Assembly (NCBI GenBank): GCA_010645155.1
Contig: CM021316.1
Span: 4,847,341 to 4,911,340, forward strand
From: Tigriopus japonicus
Taxonomy: Eukaryota > Arthropoda > Copepoda > Harpacticoida > Harpacticidae
Direction: 5' to 3'
DNA length: 64,000 bases
Below are positions 1 through 9,891 of this stretch, one piece after another (within the stretch, counting starts at the first letter, position 1; each line of letters opens with the position of its first letter). The notes beneath the pieces were generated by a model. The model made no database searches. It was not told where the DNA came from and worked only from the letters and a program-made list of their open reading frames with translations. The position numbers were made by a program, and so were the translations under genes.

Positions 1-358
1 ATGCTGCAAAAGGCACAGAGGAGTTCCTCGCTGTCAAGTCCATCGAGACCATCCCATACCCGCCCTACTCCCCCAACTTGGCGCCGGCGGACTTCTTTTT
101 CTTTCCCAAGGCCAAAACTTCCCTTGCAGGCACTTCCATCAACAGCACCAGTGTCCGGAACGACTGGGAACGGGTTTGCCGCACCATCTCCAAGGACGAC
201 TTCGCCACGGCCTTCAATAAGTGGATCGACCGCCGTGAGAAGTGCGTAAGGCTCAAGGGAGATTATGTGGAAAAAAAACATTAATAAGCTTTAACTCTAA
301 ATTATATATAGTAAAAATTATTAGCACAGTCTTGTTTGATTTTGATTTCACCTCGTAT
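1..358 (+). mobile_element. 3' end of a mariner-family transposon, transposase C-terminus
   Basis: Read from base 3, the plus strand encodes the end of a mariner-type transposase. It has the PYSPNLAPADFFFFPK block (the catalytic-region 'SPDLAPSDFFLFPK' signature) and ends with IDRREKCVRLKGDYVEKKH, close to the usual mariner C-terminus, with a stop at 282-284. The expected third acidic residue is the D of APADFF. About 75 bases further on, 'cctcgta' at about 351-357 resembles the terminal-repeat end of mariner elements, which insert at TA. The rest of the element lies left of the window. The reading frame is open for the whole visible part, so this copy may be fairly young. It sits in an intron of, or downstream of, the partial minus-strand gene whose exons lie at 688-1386. 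Confidence 0.85.
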
Positions 359-687
359 TAGTCATTCAAGGTCAACGAGGAGGAGGAAGCTCAAGGGCCT
401 TTCTCTTGTCGATTGTTAACCATCTCGATTACTACTCCGAAGGGTTAAGAGGGATTAAGCATAACAATGAGATCAAATTACATCGCCTACACATCCGAGG
501 GTATAAACACACAATAATGTATAGATCCTCTAAGAGGCTCTAAACGAGGTCTGGCTGAATGTATACAGTATATTGTACTTCTCCGTTTATGGTACTTCGT
601 ATTAACGGAACCTAGAGCTGGCGTTTAGTTGGTTGTCTATGGTAGGATATGGAAACAGTAGAGAAAATGTACGTAATTCAATTATAC

Positions 688-1386
688 CGCATCAATGGCC
701 AAAGGGTGCTTGGATAACGGCTGGGCTCTCTCCATGCTCAAGACATCCTTGCCAGAGCTCACACCATAACCAGCTTTTTCGTTTCCTCGGGCATCATTTC
801 TTTCTAGGGTTAAAGAGGAACCGATAAATACAGTAGATACATACAGATAAGATATGGAAACACAATGATAGTGTTATGGAGTTGGTAAGAAATGCTTGAA
901 AGCAAAAGGAATGTCTCCACAAATGACTTTCAGTTCCAAGAATATCAATAGTTATATTTGTGAAGTGATTTTTGTCAACAAATGAGCCTCAGAAGATGAA
1001 AACCGAAACATTTTGTCTTTTTCTCCAAATATGAGGCTACCAAATCCATAATGGAACAAGCTAAATTCAAATGGCAATCAAGTTTTGCTAAAATCGGAAG
1101 GTAGACTGTGTTTCAAAAGATGGTCGAAAATTCACTTACCTTTTTGCTTAGCTTGGTATTTTCGAAATTGAATGCTCAAGTAGATGAACATGGCTTTGAG
1201 ATAGAACCATTTTCCTGGGCAAAAATTGAAATTTCAAACTACTTGCCGGTTGAAAGGACGTAGATTCTCGTTGAATCCATTTACGAACCTACCTGGTCGG
1301 TTATAGATACCAAAGTAAGGCTTCGGTGCGGCCTTTTGGCACCAGAAAATACCCAAAGTGAAAAACAAAACTAGCCACAACAACAT
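688..1386 (-). CDS. N-terminal exons of an unidentified membrane-anchored protein (partial)
   Basis: Three minus-strand blocks join in phase: 1386..1293 (ATG at 1386, donor gtaggt), 1214..1140 (donor gtaagt) and 803..688 (donor gtataa), giving 95 residues so far. The start MLLWLVLFFTLGIFW is a signal peptide or N-terminal anchor. It is followed by a basic stretch (FRKYQAKQKERNDARGNEK) and then GYGVSSGKDVLSMERAQPL and SKHPLAIDA. The last block resembles the N-terminal part of uncharacterised arthropod proteins that I recall having an 'AxDAVFF-G' motif just after this point, but I cannot name the family with certainty. Remaining exons must lie left of the window, with the mariner element in the intervening intron. 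The exon phases (1, 1, 0) all fit, which is the main support. The model was built from the sequence alone. Confidence 0.6.
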
Positions 1387-1702
1387 GATGGGTTTTACGG
1401 CTTTCGCATTTCAATTGAACACCTGGTCAAATTTCAGGCACTTTGTTGCTTGGCAACTCGTTCAAGATAAGTTAAATATCAACAAGACTCTTATCATTTC
1501 TCGTTCGCTCATAGAGCATGTACTTTAATCAAGTATTTTAAGCGAATGAACAAAAGATAGAACGAACACGTGTGGACGAACAATCGATAATGGGTTTCAT
1601 TCGACGTATTTAGTGAACGTCTTCCACGAACGGAGTCGATCGTTTCGACCTCATTACGCCTTGTCCAATTTTTGACGAGTGTCTGGGGGATCGAGTTAAT
1701 TA

Positions 1703-4489
1703 CTATGATTTCCTCTCCCCTAACATCTCCTCCGGAATAGGAACTAATCTGTCCTCAAGGGCAAACCCCATCAAGTCTTTCCTTGTAATGATTCCCTCGA
1801 CTGCGTTTGTCTCGTTCACCACGACGAGATGACGAAGGCCAAGGCTGCGGAAGATGATGTAAGTTCGCTGAAGAGAAAAGTCTCGAGGAACACTCACACC
1901 CGACGTATTCACATAATCTGACAAGTCCATGAAATGGCTTTGGTTGACGCCAAGGTCACTAGAAGGAGGAGAAGGAGGTCCACTTCCGATTATCCCCTCA
2001 TTAGAATAAGTAGATGAAAGAGACGAGCAAGAGACAGACGAATTTCCATTGTCAGAGGAAATTATCACGGTTGCTTCCGTGTGAGAAACGATGGCTCGAA
2101 GTTTGAATTCCATCACATCTGAGCGTCTAATCTTGCGAGTCATCCGTGCGGAGATATCCGGAAATGGAACTGAGGGTACAAATATGGATTCAGATGTCGG
2201 GCTCGAGGTTTCGCTCAAAGATTTGACCACTTGATCATGATATTGCATTAATAATACGATCAGCTCAGCTCGTGTAATCAGACCTGAGTAGGTATTAGTT
2301 TCTTTTTGAATCACCGGGAAACCTCCATGATTGGTCTTTAAGATGAGTTGAGCCAATTTGCTCACATGCTCTACTTTAAAGACAGTTTGCACTGGATGTC
2401 GCATGACATGGCTGGATTGATAAAGTTCCAAATTCAAGCGGTTTCCTTCCCGATTCAAGACTATGGGATCTTGCTCCAAATAAGGAATGCATTTCAGCTC
2501 GAGCAGAGCGTGATAGAACGGATGGGTGATGAAGTCGCCAATCCACTTGGCAAACAGCACCGTAATCATTATCAGAAGAAGGAACTGGATGTCATTGGTC
2601 ATCTCAACCATGATCACGGTCAAGGACATGGTCAGGCGTGTCACTCCGCCAAAGAACGAGACTGCTCCCAAAAGAGCCATTGCTCCAGGATCTATCCACT
2701 CCCAAAAATCTTCGCTGGGCACACCAAATATGTCCACCATCAATTTTCCTGCGATGAGAAAAAAGATTGGAAAGCAGTCCTAATCTAGCAATCCTGCATA
2801 ACAACTCAGATCAAATGCCAATCAGATTGGTTGTGCCCTCAACTTACCAATCATCCTCCCGTAAAGACCTCCTATTAGAAGCATTGGTACGACCAATCCA
2901 CTGGAAATGGCAGTGCCAGCCGACCAGCAGGCCAAAAAATAGTAGAAAACCAACATGACGAAAAGTGGAAAGTAATCAAACTGGAGATGAGTGTTTCTCG
3001 AGAACAGATGATGGATGGTATTTTCTCCGGTAACGAACATTAAAGTAGCAGCTTGGTTGTAGGAGCCATTCCAGTACATGGACCCATTACCAATGTCATG
3101 TTCGTAAATGGGACAGTTATAGAACTCGACAGATGTTTCCAGCGTTACGTCCACAGTGTCATCAGTCAGATTGGAACACAAATTGGGATACTTGTCCTCG
3201 GATGGGACCACACACGTGAACGGGATACACGTGTAGGCACTGGGTAGGAGAACAGTGATGGTGCACGTTATGAACAAAATCAGGACGGGTTCAGCCATTT
3301 TGACCAAGTTCACTTTGGCTTCAGTAGGCAGTTTGGAATGCAAATATCTCCTGAATCGAACAATTTTCAAGTTGAAGAAGGTGAATCCAGCGCCCAATCC
3401 TCCGCCGATCACGCCCAAAATCACACACGGAATAATGGCCAAAATGTTCATGTCAATGCCGCTTTCAATGTTGAACAAGATGTATCGATCTGTCTTGAAA
3501 TGGCCGAATCCTCCTTCGTAATGAAAAGCATGAAAGGCCGAATCTAAAAGATCCGTCGTAAAGGCGCTGACCATACAACAAAAAAAGGTTTGCCAGGACA
3601 GTCTCATATCCCAATAAGACGACACCTCTTCCATTGCAAAAAGCAGACCACCCACAGGTGCCCCAAAGGCCGAGGCGATCCCCGCAGCTGCACCCGCACT
3701 GATGAAGTTTCGTCGATCTTGTGAGTTCCGAAACCTTTCAAATACGGACAGATCGATACCTAAAGTGGTCGATTTGAACTGAGACACGCCAGCTCCTATG
3801 AGGGCACCCATGTGAATCATGGGCCCTTCAGGGCCCACGGGCATGCCCGAAGCCACGGCAAAGGCGCAAGACAGAAATTTTACCACTAAAGTTTTGAGGT
3901 TGAAAATGTGACGGATAAGCGTGCCGTTGAGGAAACCAATTAATTCGGGCATCCCGGAACTCTCGGCGCTGGGACGAATGTAAACCACCATGGTGGTGCT
4001 AAGCAAGAGGAATACCAAACTGAATCCAAAAACCCAGAGCCAGGTCACAAAAATGTCGTGACGGATAAAGTCTTGGGCGAGTCGCCATTTCGTGTTGCTA
4101 ATGATATCGATTACTTGGTGAAGGAGACTCCCTAAAGCACCCACCAGAATTCCGATTAGCCCCATCACAAGCCAACGATCCCATTCCATACCTAATGGCC
4201 GCTTTTTCAACCATTTTCGATAGACCACTGAATCAGGAGGTAAATAATCCAATGTCTGGTGACTGTTCAGAACCTTCAGTTCCTTTTCCGTATAACGATG
4301 ATTGACATAGGTGGATTCGTATTCTCGACCCCTTTGGAAGAAGGTCTTGTCCCAACCATCCGCTTCATCCACATCAAGTTCCTCCTCGTCTTCATCCTGG
4401 AGATCATGCGGAAGATAGTTGACATTGTCGGAAGAAATTCGAGGTCCTGGTTGTTGACCTCTCATCCATTGAAGAAAGCGATTAGCCAT
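1703..4489 (-). CDS. CLC-type chloride channel / Cl-/H+ exchanger, CLC-6/7-like
   Basis: Two exons, 4489..2848 and 2748..1703, join in phase across a 99-bp intron to give 895 residues. It is a multi-pass voltage-gated ClC protein with a C-terminal pair of CBS domains (HPVQTVFKVEHVSKLAQLI onward, and YIIFRSLGLRHLVVVN onward). Membrane motifs are SSGMPE (about 177-182, the anion-site 'GSGIP'), GPEGPMIH (219-226, gating glutamate E221), SAGAAAGIASAFGAPVGG (264-281) and AMEE (285-288, where the second E matches the proton glutamate of exchangers). Both glutamates are present, so an exchanger rather than a channel is inferred. The SAGAAAG block and the large N-glycosylated luminal loop (NLT, NGS and NGS sequons) fit the CLC-6/7 branch, which acts in endosomes and lysosomes. 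GPEGP replaces the usual GKEGP of animal CLCs. The acidic N-terminus (DEDEEELDVDEADGWD) is family-atypical. The first ATG of the open frame was taken as the start. Confidence 0.93.
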
Positions 4490-5576
4490 GATGAGGGAAT
4501 CCTCAATGTTGAATGAGCATCACAATTCGGCTATTACTAGTTAATTGTTACGCTCCCATCGCTCGACCACTGTTTGTCGAACTTCAAAACAATTGATGAT
4601 GACGATTCTCTCTGACGTTGAAATATTTTTGGGACATTTCACTGCTTGCACGCGACTTTCCGCAGAACTGGATGAAACGCCCATGATTTATCCAACAATT
4701 TCATGAACAGGAGCGATAGATAGTGACCAGACAAGTGAGTGCTCTTATGAAATCATGTATTGCAAGCAAATTGTCAGCAGAGGCATAGCAAGCGTTGGCA
4801 GGAGTTAGCATTAGTCTGAAGTTTGGATGGATTTTCTCCAAGGGCTCTTCCATTATTGGATGAGGTTTCACCACTGACAGGCCCACCCGGTATCCGGCCC
4901 TTCAGTCCCTACATACACTATGACAGCACGGTACAGGTAGAAAGACATGTACGTACACTGACTCGATTTGACAAACGGAAAAAATCCCTTCTACCCAGCA
5001 AAGTAGCATAGCGATGTTAGGTAAGTTATGAAGACTGAGAACTTCCCGTGCTTTAGACCGGAGAACATAAACGTGTTCCTTATTCATGAAGTATATGCGT
5101 TTAATCCAGACTCAGTAACCACATTGTAGATAGCCAAGGGACCTTTATTCCCCCTAAGTATGAATAGCCGAACATGTTGCGGTGCAAAATGTGTTGGTGA
5201 GAAATTACGCAAATGAACTATGAAATTGAGTTGTGAAGACTACATGCGACAAAGACAACGAACTGTGTTCCAATCGAAGGTGTGAACAATTGAAAGAAAT
5301 TGCATCATGCAATGAAATTTGAACGATGAACAATGAATTTTTGAATGGCAAGAAAACTCCTTTGAAATTTATATAGAGGCTGAGTGGGCAATTTCATTAA
5401 AGCAACCTATGATTGCTTTTTTGTATAATCTCCAATCTTTTGGTCGTCAAAGGAAACTTTAAAACGATGAACTTAAGGATAAAGACTTAAGGATGTCGTT
5501 GGCTGAATTTCAGCATGATACGAGTACCTTGGTCCGTTCGCGAGAAACAACGATTTGAAATTTGAATCGGAACGAA

Positions 5577-5598
5577 CGATCGATCGATCGATCGATCG
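5577..5598. repeat. (cgat)n microsatellite
   Basis: Five and a half perfect copies of the tetranucleotide cgat. Confidence 0.9.
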
Positions 5599-5839
5599 GG
5601 AAGGACTCAAGTGACAAATTGACCCTACAATCGTCCAAAAGAGCGCACATTGCCCTATGCTCCAAATTAATCTCATTGCCATAAATGTCAGTCGATCAAG
5701 TTGAAATTAAGCATGTGAGCCTTGAATAACTAGTCGGAAACTGTTTTGATTAGATTTACATCTGACTGGCCCAGAATTCAAAAGGCGACTTTTCCCAAAA
5801 GCTGAGGCATCCACGGTTCCGAGAGATCCTTGGATGAAT

Positions 5840-6262
5840 TCGATTACGTTCTTCTGCAAACGGGATCTTACTTGAATTTGTTAAGATACGTATTTCAAGA
5901 GTGAAGAGTTATGCCTTTTCAAAGCTATGTAATGAAAAGAGCATAGAATAACGGAGCTCGCCCTTTGTATCAAAACAATAAATAGGAAAGGACTAGTTCA
6001 TTCATTATCAGTTGGATTTGCACTTTCGGAGTGTTTCTGAGCCTCCAAAAGGGAAAACCTTTTAACTTCACTTTTTAACTTTTTACTTAACGACTGAACT
6101 AGTTGATTTGATTGAACTGAAATTGAAATACGCATTTTAGTGAACAACATCTTTTTAAGCCACTTCTCATTCACTCACTCGCCGGAGAGCGTTATTAGTT
6201 TGGTTCTACTGGAAACCATTATTATTATTTTCGTTAGCCTCCCAGTCCAGAGAAATTCAGTG
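5840..6262. repeat. Older foldback repeat, copy 1
   Basis: Contains the same blocks in the same order as the adjacent copy 2: 'cttctgcaaa', 'agagttatgcctt', 'gagctcgcccttt', 'ctagttcattcatt', 'gatttgcac' and the closing 'gttagcctcccagtcca'. It is more diverged and its left end is not clear. It is a non-coding, MITE-like element. Confidence 0.6.
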
Positions 6263-6276
6263 GGAACTGGTAAAAA

Positions 6277-6715
6277 GCACGGAAATCATGGAGTGGGAGG
6301 CTAGCAATGAGAATTATGATTTCTAGCAAAAACAAACCATTTGCGTTCTTCTGCAAATGAAACTTGGCTTGCATTGAGAAAAACACGTTTTTCAAATTTC
6401 AGCCCAATCGAACGCCGGAGTGAAAAGTTATGCCTTCTCAAACTTATGTACTGAAGAGAGCACAGAATGAATGAACTCGCCCTTTTGAGGTAAAACGATT
6501 ACCACAAAAGGGCTAGTTCATTCATTCTCGGTAGGATTTGCACTGAACTTTGAGAGAGCATAACTTTTGACTCCGACGTTCGATTGAGCTGAAAATTGAA
6601 ATACGTATTCTTATCAACATATTCAAGGGCTCATTTGCAGAAGAAAGTTATTTAATTGTTCTTACTGGAAATCATTATTCTCATTGCTAGCCTCCCACTC
6701 CATGATTCCAGTGCT
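6277..6715. repeat. Foldback (inverted-repeat) element, copy 2
   Basis: The whole element is self-complementary. The left arm from about 6277 (catggagtgggaggctagca) pairs with the right arm ending about 6715, over roughly 215 bases with perhaps 80 per cent match by eye. The centre is near 6494, where 'gaatgaactcgcccttttg' faces 'cacaaaagggctagttcattc'. There is no coding capacity. It would form one long hairpin if transcribed. Confidence 0.75.
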
Positions 6716-7361
6716 TCTTGGAACTGGGAATCATTTCGGAGATGATTCGCCTGTTTGGTCCAACAACGTCAACTGAAACTCGTCGAAGGATCCTGAAGTC
6801 TAGAGAATCCAAATCGGATGGAAATATTGAGTTTTTAAAATGTCTGCAATTTCGTACAAAAGGGATAAAAAAGATTCTACAATCATGGAGGAAAATGTAA
6901 GGTAGGGTTTTCAAAGCTTTCGTAAGGTTGCGTGACAGAAAGTGTATTCTCCTGAATCCTAAAGCAAAATCGCAGTTCTTCAGTTTAATGGATTCGTCTA
7001 ATTTCAAGTACCCCGTTACAGCTTTCTGTCTGAATATCTTTTTCTCAGCATGAGCGAATGACATGGTTGATCCCAACACTCGGTTCTTGTTTTTGACCCG
7101 TTCGTTCGTTCCAAGAATTCCACCGAAACGTTGGGTCAGTCACCCTGTTTTTGAGTCTTCTTCGTTCTCCGTTCCAAACCCAAACAAATCAACAACACGC
7201 TCCATACAGCATACATACATTCTTCCAACTGGACTCAATCGAGAGTTTGCCCATTGCCGAGATCATCGTCATCATTATCCACCGGCCTATTATTATTATT
7301 ATTATCATCATCATCCTCGAATCTGGTTGGCCACTTGGGAACTTGTGATCCCTCCTCCTGC

Positions 7362-9026
7362 ATGTCGCGTGCCCAACGGACCGTTGCAATCCGTGGCCGC
7401 GCAATCAACCCATCGCAACAGGATTTTGTGGCGATTCCTCCCGGCGCTTCTTCTTCCTCGTCGTCGTCAAGCGTCGTTCCACGACAATCCAGAACCGAGG
7501 CTCGGTCCTCCTCTTCCTCCTCGATTCGATCTACACCCCATTTCACGGGCGATACGAGCTCGAGCACACCCGTAGGCCGTGAAACTCTCGCTCCCCTGGA
7601 ATCGGGACACATCCAGATTTCGAATCGCTGGACTGGGTCCACCCTCGTTCAGGATCTGCAAGCTCCCGCGTCGCCCTTTTTTCAAGTCCATTTAGGGTGC
7701 GTATTCTTGTGCCGATGATCTTGGATCTCTTAAAAGGCTGCTGGAGTGAATGGCCCCGGGGCCAATACAAAAATCTATAGGGTTTCTTCAACTCTTTAAA
7801 AGACAATATTAAAAGGATTAAGGCATCAAAAAAGGGCATTGTCGTAACCTACCGCAAGGATCACTAAAAAGCTGGATATCCCGGCTAGTGGCTAGAGTCA
7901 ATTTTCGAATTCTGCGCCAGACAGAAAAATCTAGTTAAACCGGTTGTTCGACTGGTAAAAAAAGCTCACCCGCTTAATTTCAACTTGATCGACTGAAATT
8001 TGTGGCAGTTAGAGTAGATTAAAGCATAAAGCAATGCGCGCTTTTCCGACCGAACCAGTGCACCTACAGTCGTCCAAAAGGAGAATTTTAAAGTCAATTT
8101 GTCCCTTCCGCGCGTATGTAATGCGACTATTGCAAATTTCGAGACGTTGCTTCCGCAAATGTATGAACGTATCATGCTAAAATTCAGCAAACGACATCCT
8201 TAAATGCCTGTCGTATCAATCTTATCCATACAAAATCATTTACTTAAAAAAAATTCAAAAATCCACACCTGAACGCGGAGGCTTGCATATCTTAAGATTT
8301 TTTTACCTACCGTCACAAAGTTTATTATGGGGTTACGGTACTTGAAAATAACCGAATAGATCGAGTTGTTATATTGAATTTCATTGTTGCACTGACCTGG
8401 CCAGCCTTAGATTCAATCCCAAATTACGTTTTTCAGCGATACAAATGTCTAATCTTCCGTGTTTCAGGATATTCCCCACGTTTGATTTTCGTCCAAGTTC
8501 GGGGATCTTGGTGTTACTTTTGACGGAAGCGGATTACGTGGGCAGTGACGGCCAGGCGTTCAAGCGAAAAGTGGCCAAATTCTACTCGCAACGCGGCGCG
8601 TGTCAAGCCGTGGTCATTTGCCAACGCTCCGAACTTACATCCTTGGATTTCCTGACAGTTCAAGAGTTCGTGGTCATCCATCTGGGATTAGCCCTCATTC
8701 CCATTGGCCATCAAAAGGACTTGCCACAAGTGCTCCAACAGTTGTCCGGGGTTCAACGGAAGCCTAATCCATTTCTATTGGGAAGGCAGCGAACTCAAGG
8801 CTCGAAATCCTCGGCGGGTGTGTCCGTCACCGTACATAAAGAGCTTTTGATCACGTTAGCCACCATCCCCGGTTTGGGTGAGAAAAGAGCTCGGGCTCTG
8901 TTAACCCATTTTCGTACTCTGCTCGCCATCTGTGAGGCTTCATTGACTGACTTGGCGCAAGTAGTGGGCCAATCTCAGGCATCCGCCGTGTACAATTTTA
9001 TCCACACCAAACGACGAGTCTCTTAG
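7362..9026 (+). CDS. FAAP24: Fanconi anaemia core-complex-associated protein FAAP24
   Basis: FAAP24 partners FANCM in recognising stalled forks and DNA crosslinks. Two exons are inferred: 7362..7696 (donor gtgcgt) and 8468..9026 (acceptor tttcag). The phases match (2+1), giving 297 residues. Exon 1 ends in PLESGHIQISNRWTGSTLVQ, which matches the conserved FAAP24 start (PLGHIVxNEKWRGSQLxQ). Exon 2 continues LLLTEADYVGSDGQ and NPFLLGRQR (degenerate XPF-type nuclease fold), then TIPGLGEKRARALLTHF and LAQVVGQSQASAVYNFI, a C-terminal (HhH)2 DNA-binding domain. Exon 2 alone would lack the conserved N-terminus; the in-frame ATG at 8445 lies within the intron. Before the core there is an unusual serine-rich extension of about 85 residues starting at the first in-frame ATG, 7362; the true start could be later. 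Its stop lies 15 bases before the MRPL51 ATG. Confidence 0.9.
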
Positions 9027-9041
9027 GCGATCCGCTAAAAT

Positions 9042-9611
9042 ATGATGGCTTTGAATCAACTGAAAGCGATGGCCCTGTTCCCGAAAACCCAGGTTTGGGT
9101 GCGCGGCTTTTCCACTACATCCATTGTGGATCGATGGCATGAAAGTAAAGTGGCCAATCGGATGTTACGGAACCATGGGTATGAAGACAACTTACGTCGA
9201 ACCGGTCCTCTTCCTCGATTAAGTAATGACGATGACAAACTCAAAGCCCAGCCTGTGTACACCCCGTTTGATCCTTTTGCACCTAAACGAGCACTTTGGG
9301 GACAAAATGACTACATTGATATCTTAGGCGATGAGACCATACACCCGGTAGATACTCATTATCATATTCCGGAGTGGCTTCGGGGCTATCGATCGAACAT
9401 TTACGTGAAATTCCTAATTCGAAAGGTGAATCACCTTGAGGAATCGGGCATGAAATACGCTTTCCCACATGACTGGAACGAGTTGGTGCGAGAGCGAGAC
9501 AGATTGCTCCACAAAGTCAATCGTCAGTTCAATCAAAAACGATACACCAATTACCGGGGACTGAAATATGGCGACAACAAGAACGTTTACAAGACCAGAT
9601 ATCCGTTTTAG
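9042..9611 (+). CDS. MRPL51: Mitochondrial large-subunit ribosomal protein mL51
   Basis: A single exon of 189 residues. The N-terminus (MALNQLKAMALFPKTQVWVR) is basic and lacks acids, as expected of a mitochondrial import signal. The core PKRALWGQNDYIDILGDE, PEWLRGYRSN and the LHKVNRQFNQKR region match MRPL51 (KRAMFGxYDNIGILG, WLRGWKGNE, YLYKHFNRHG). It is longer than the human protein (128 residues), mainly before the core and at the C-terminus. It starts only 15 bases after the FAAP24 stop, in the same frame but separated by two stop codons, so it is not a fusion. ATGATG at 9042 gives two possible starts. A polyadenylation signal follows at 9652. Confidence 0.92.
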   Translation: MMALNQLKAMALFPKTQVWVRGFSTTSIVDRWHESKVANRMLRNHGYEDNLRRTGPLPRLSNDDDKLKAQPVYTPFDPFAPKRALWGQNDYIDILGDETIHPVDTHYHIPEWLRGYRSNIYVKFLIRKVNHLEESGMKYAFPHDWNELVRERDRLLHKVNRQFNQKRYTNYRGLKYGDNKNVYKTRYPF

Positions 9612-9651
9612 ACAAGTTATCTTTGCCTCGTCTGAGATCTTCAATTCAGTC

Positions 9652-9657
9652 AATAAA
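9652..9657 (+). terminator. Polyadenylation signal of MRPL51 (and possibly FAAP24)
   Basis: AATAAA, 40 bases after the MRPL51 stop. No comparable signal was noticed between FAAP24 and MRPL51, so the two may share this 3' end. Confidence 0.7.
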
Positions 9658-9706
9658 GTTAAAAAAGATTTTTGTGCACTAATTTCTTTATTGTTACACT
9701 CGGAAC

Positions 9707-9861
9707 TAGAGCCCGGAAAATAATTTTATTTTGCTGTGGAGCAGAAATCCCAGACGTTTTACAGCCTGGGGTCAGCTGATGGTTATCTTCAGCTGACCTT
9801 ACTCCTCGAAACGTCTGGGATTTCTGCTCCACAGCAAAATAAAATTATTTTCCGGGCTCTA
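9707..9861. mobile_element. 155-bp hairpin MITE, hAT-like (TIR tagagcccgg)
   Basis: Perfect 53-base inverted repeats, 9707-9759 and 9809-9861, surround a short loop that itself contains a small palindrome (ggtcagctga...tcagctgacc). Flanking 8-mers ctcggaac (9699-9706) and cttggaac (9862-9869) match at 7 of 8 positions, as expected for an 8-bp target-site duplication of the hAT superfamily. The ends share tagagcccgg with the 1.4-kb element at 33772. It sits between the convergent MRPL51 and deiodinase genes, just beyond their polyadenylation signals. Confidence 0.8.
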
Positions 9862-9871
9862 CTTGGAACCA

Positions 9872-9877
9872 TTTATT
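9872..9877 (-). terminator. Polyadenylation signal of the first deiodinase gene
   Basis: AATAAA on the minus strand, about 15 bases after the stop codon at 9892-9894. Confidence 0.6.
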
Positions 9878-9891
9878 TGGCACAGAAAATT

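Larger units (their letters stand above)
4490..7361. other. Intergenic region with repeats
   Basis: Between the head of the CLC gene and FAAP24. It holds a (cgat)n microsatellite at 5577-5598, two foldback repeats (5840-6262 and 6277-6715, listed separately) and a TTA/TCA trinucleotide run near 7287-7316. Open frames here are short or overlap the foldback arms, and I see no convincing exon. The 5' ends of both flanking genes (which diverge from this gap) should lie here. Confidence 0.6.

Noticed and set aside
6687..7079. 130-codon minus-strand ORF
   Set aside because: It starts in the foldback arm, has no motif and no splice partner.
7235..7839. Several long ORFs on both strands around FAAP24 exon 1
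   Set aside because: They are shadows of the serine-rich exon; only one frame leads to the FAAP24 core.
8445..8467. ATG at 8445 as the start of FAAP24
   Set aside because: It would remove the conserved N-terminal block, which is found in phase in an upstream exon ending at 7696. 8445-8467 then lies in the intron, just before the acceptor.
9707..9861. Hairpin as an assembly fold-back artefact
   Set aside because: Near-matching 8-bp flanks and ends shared with another element support a real transposon, though long reads would settle it.
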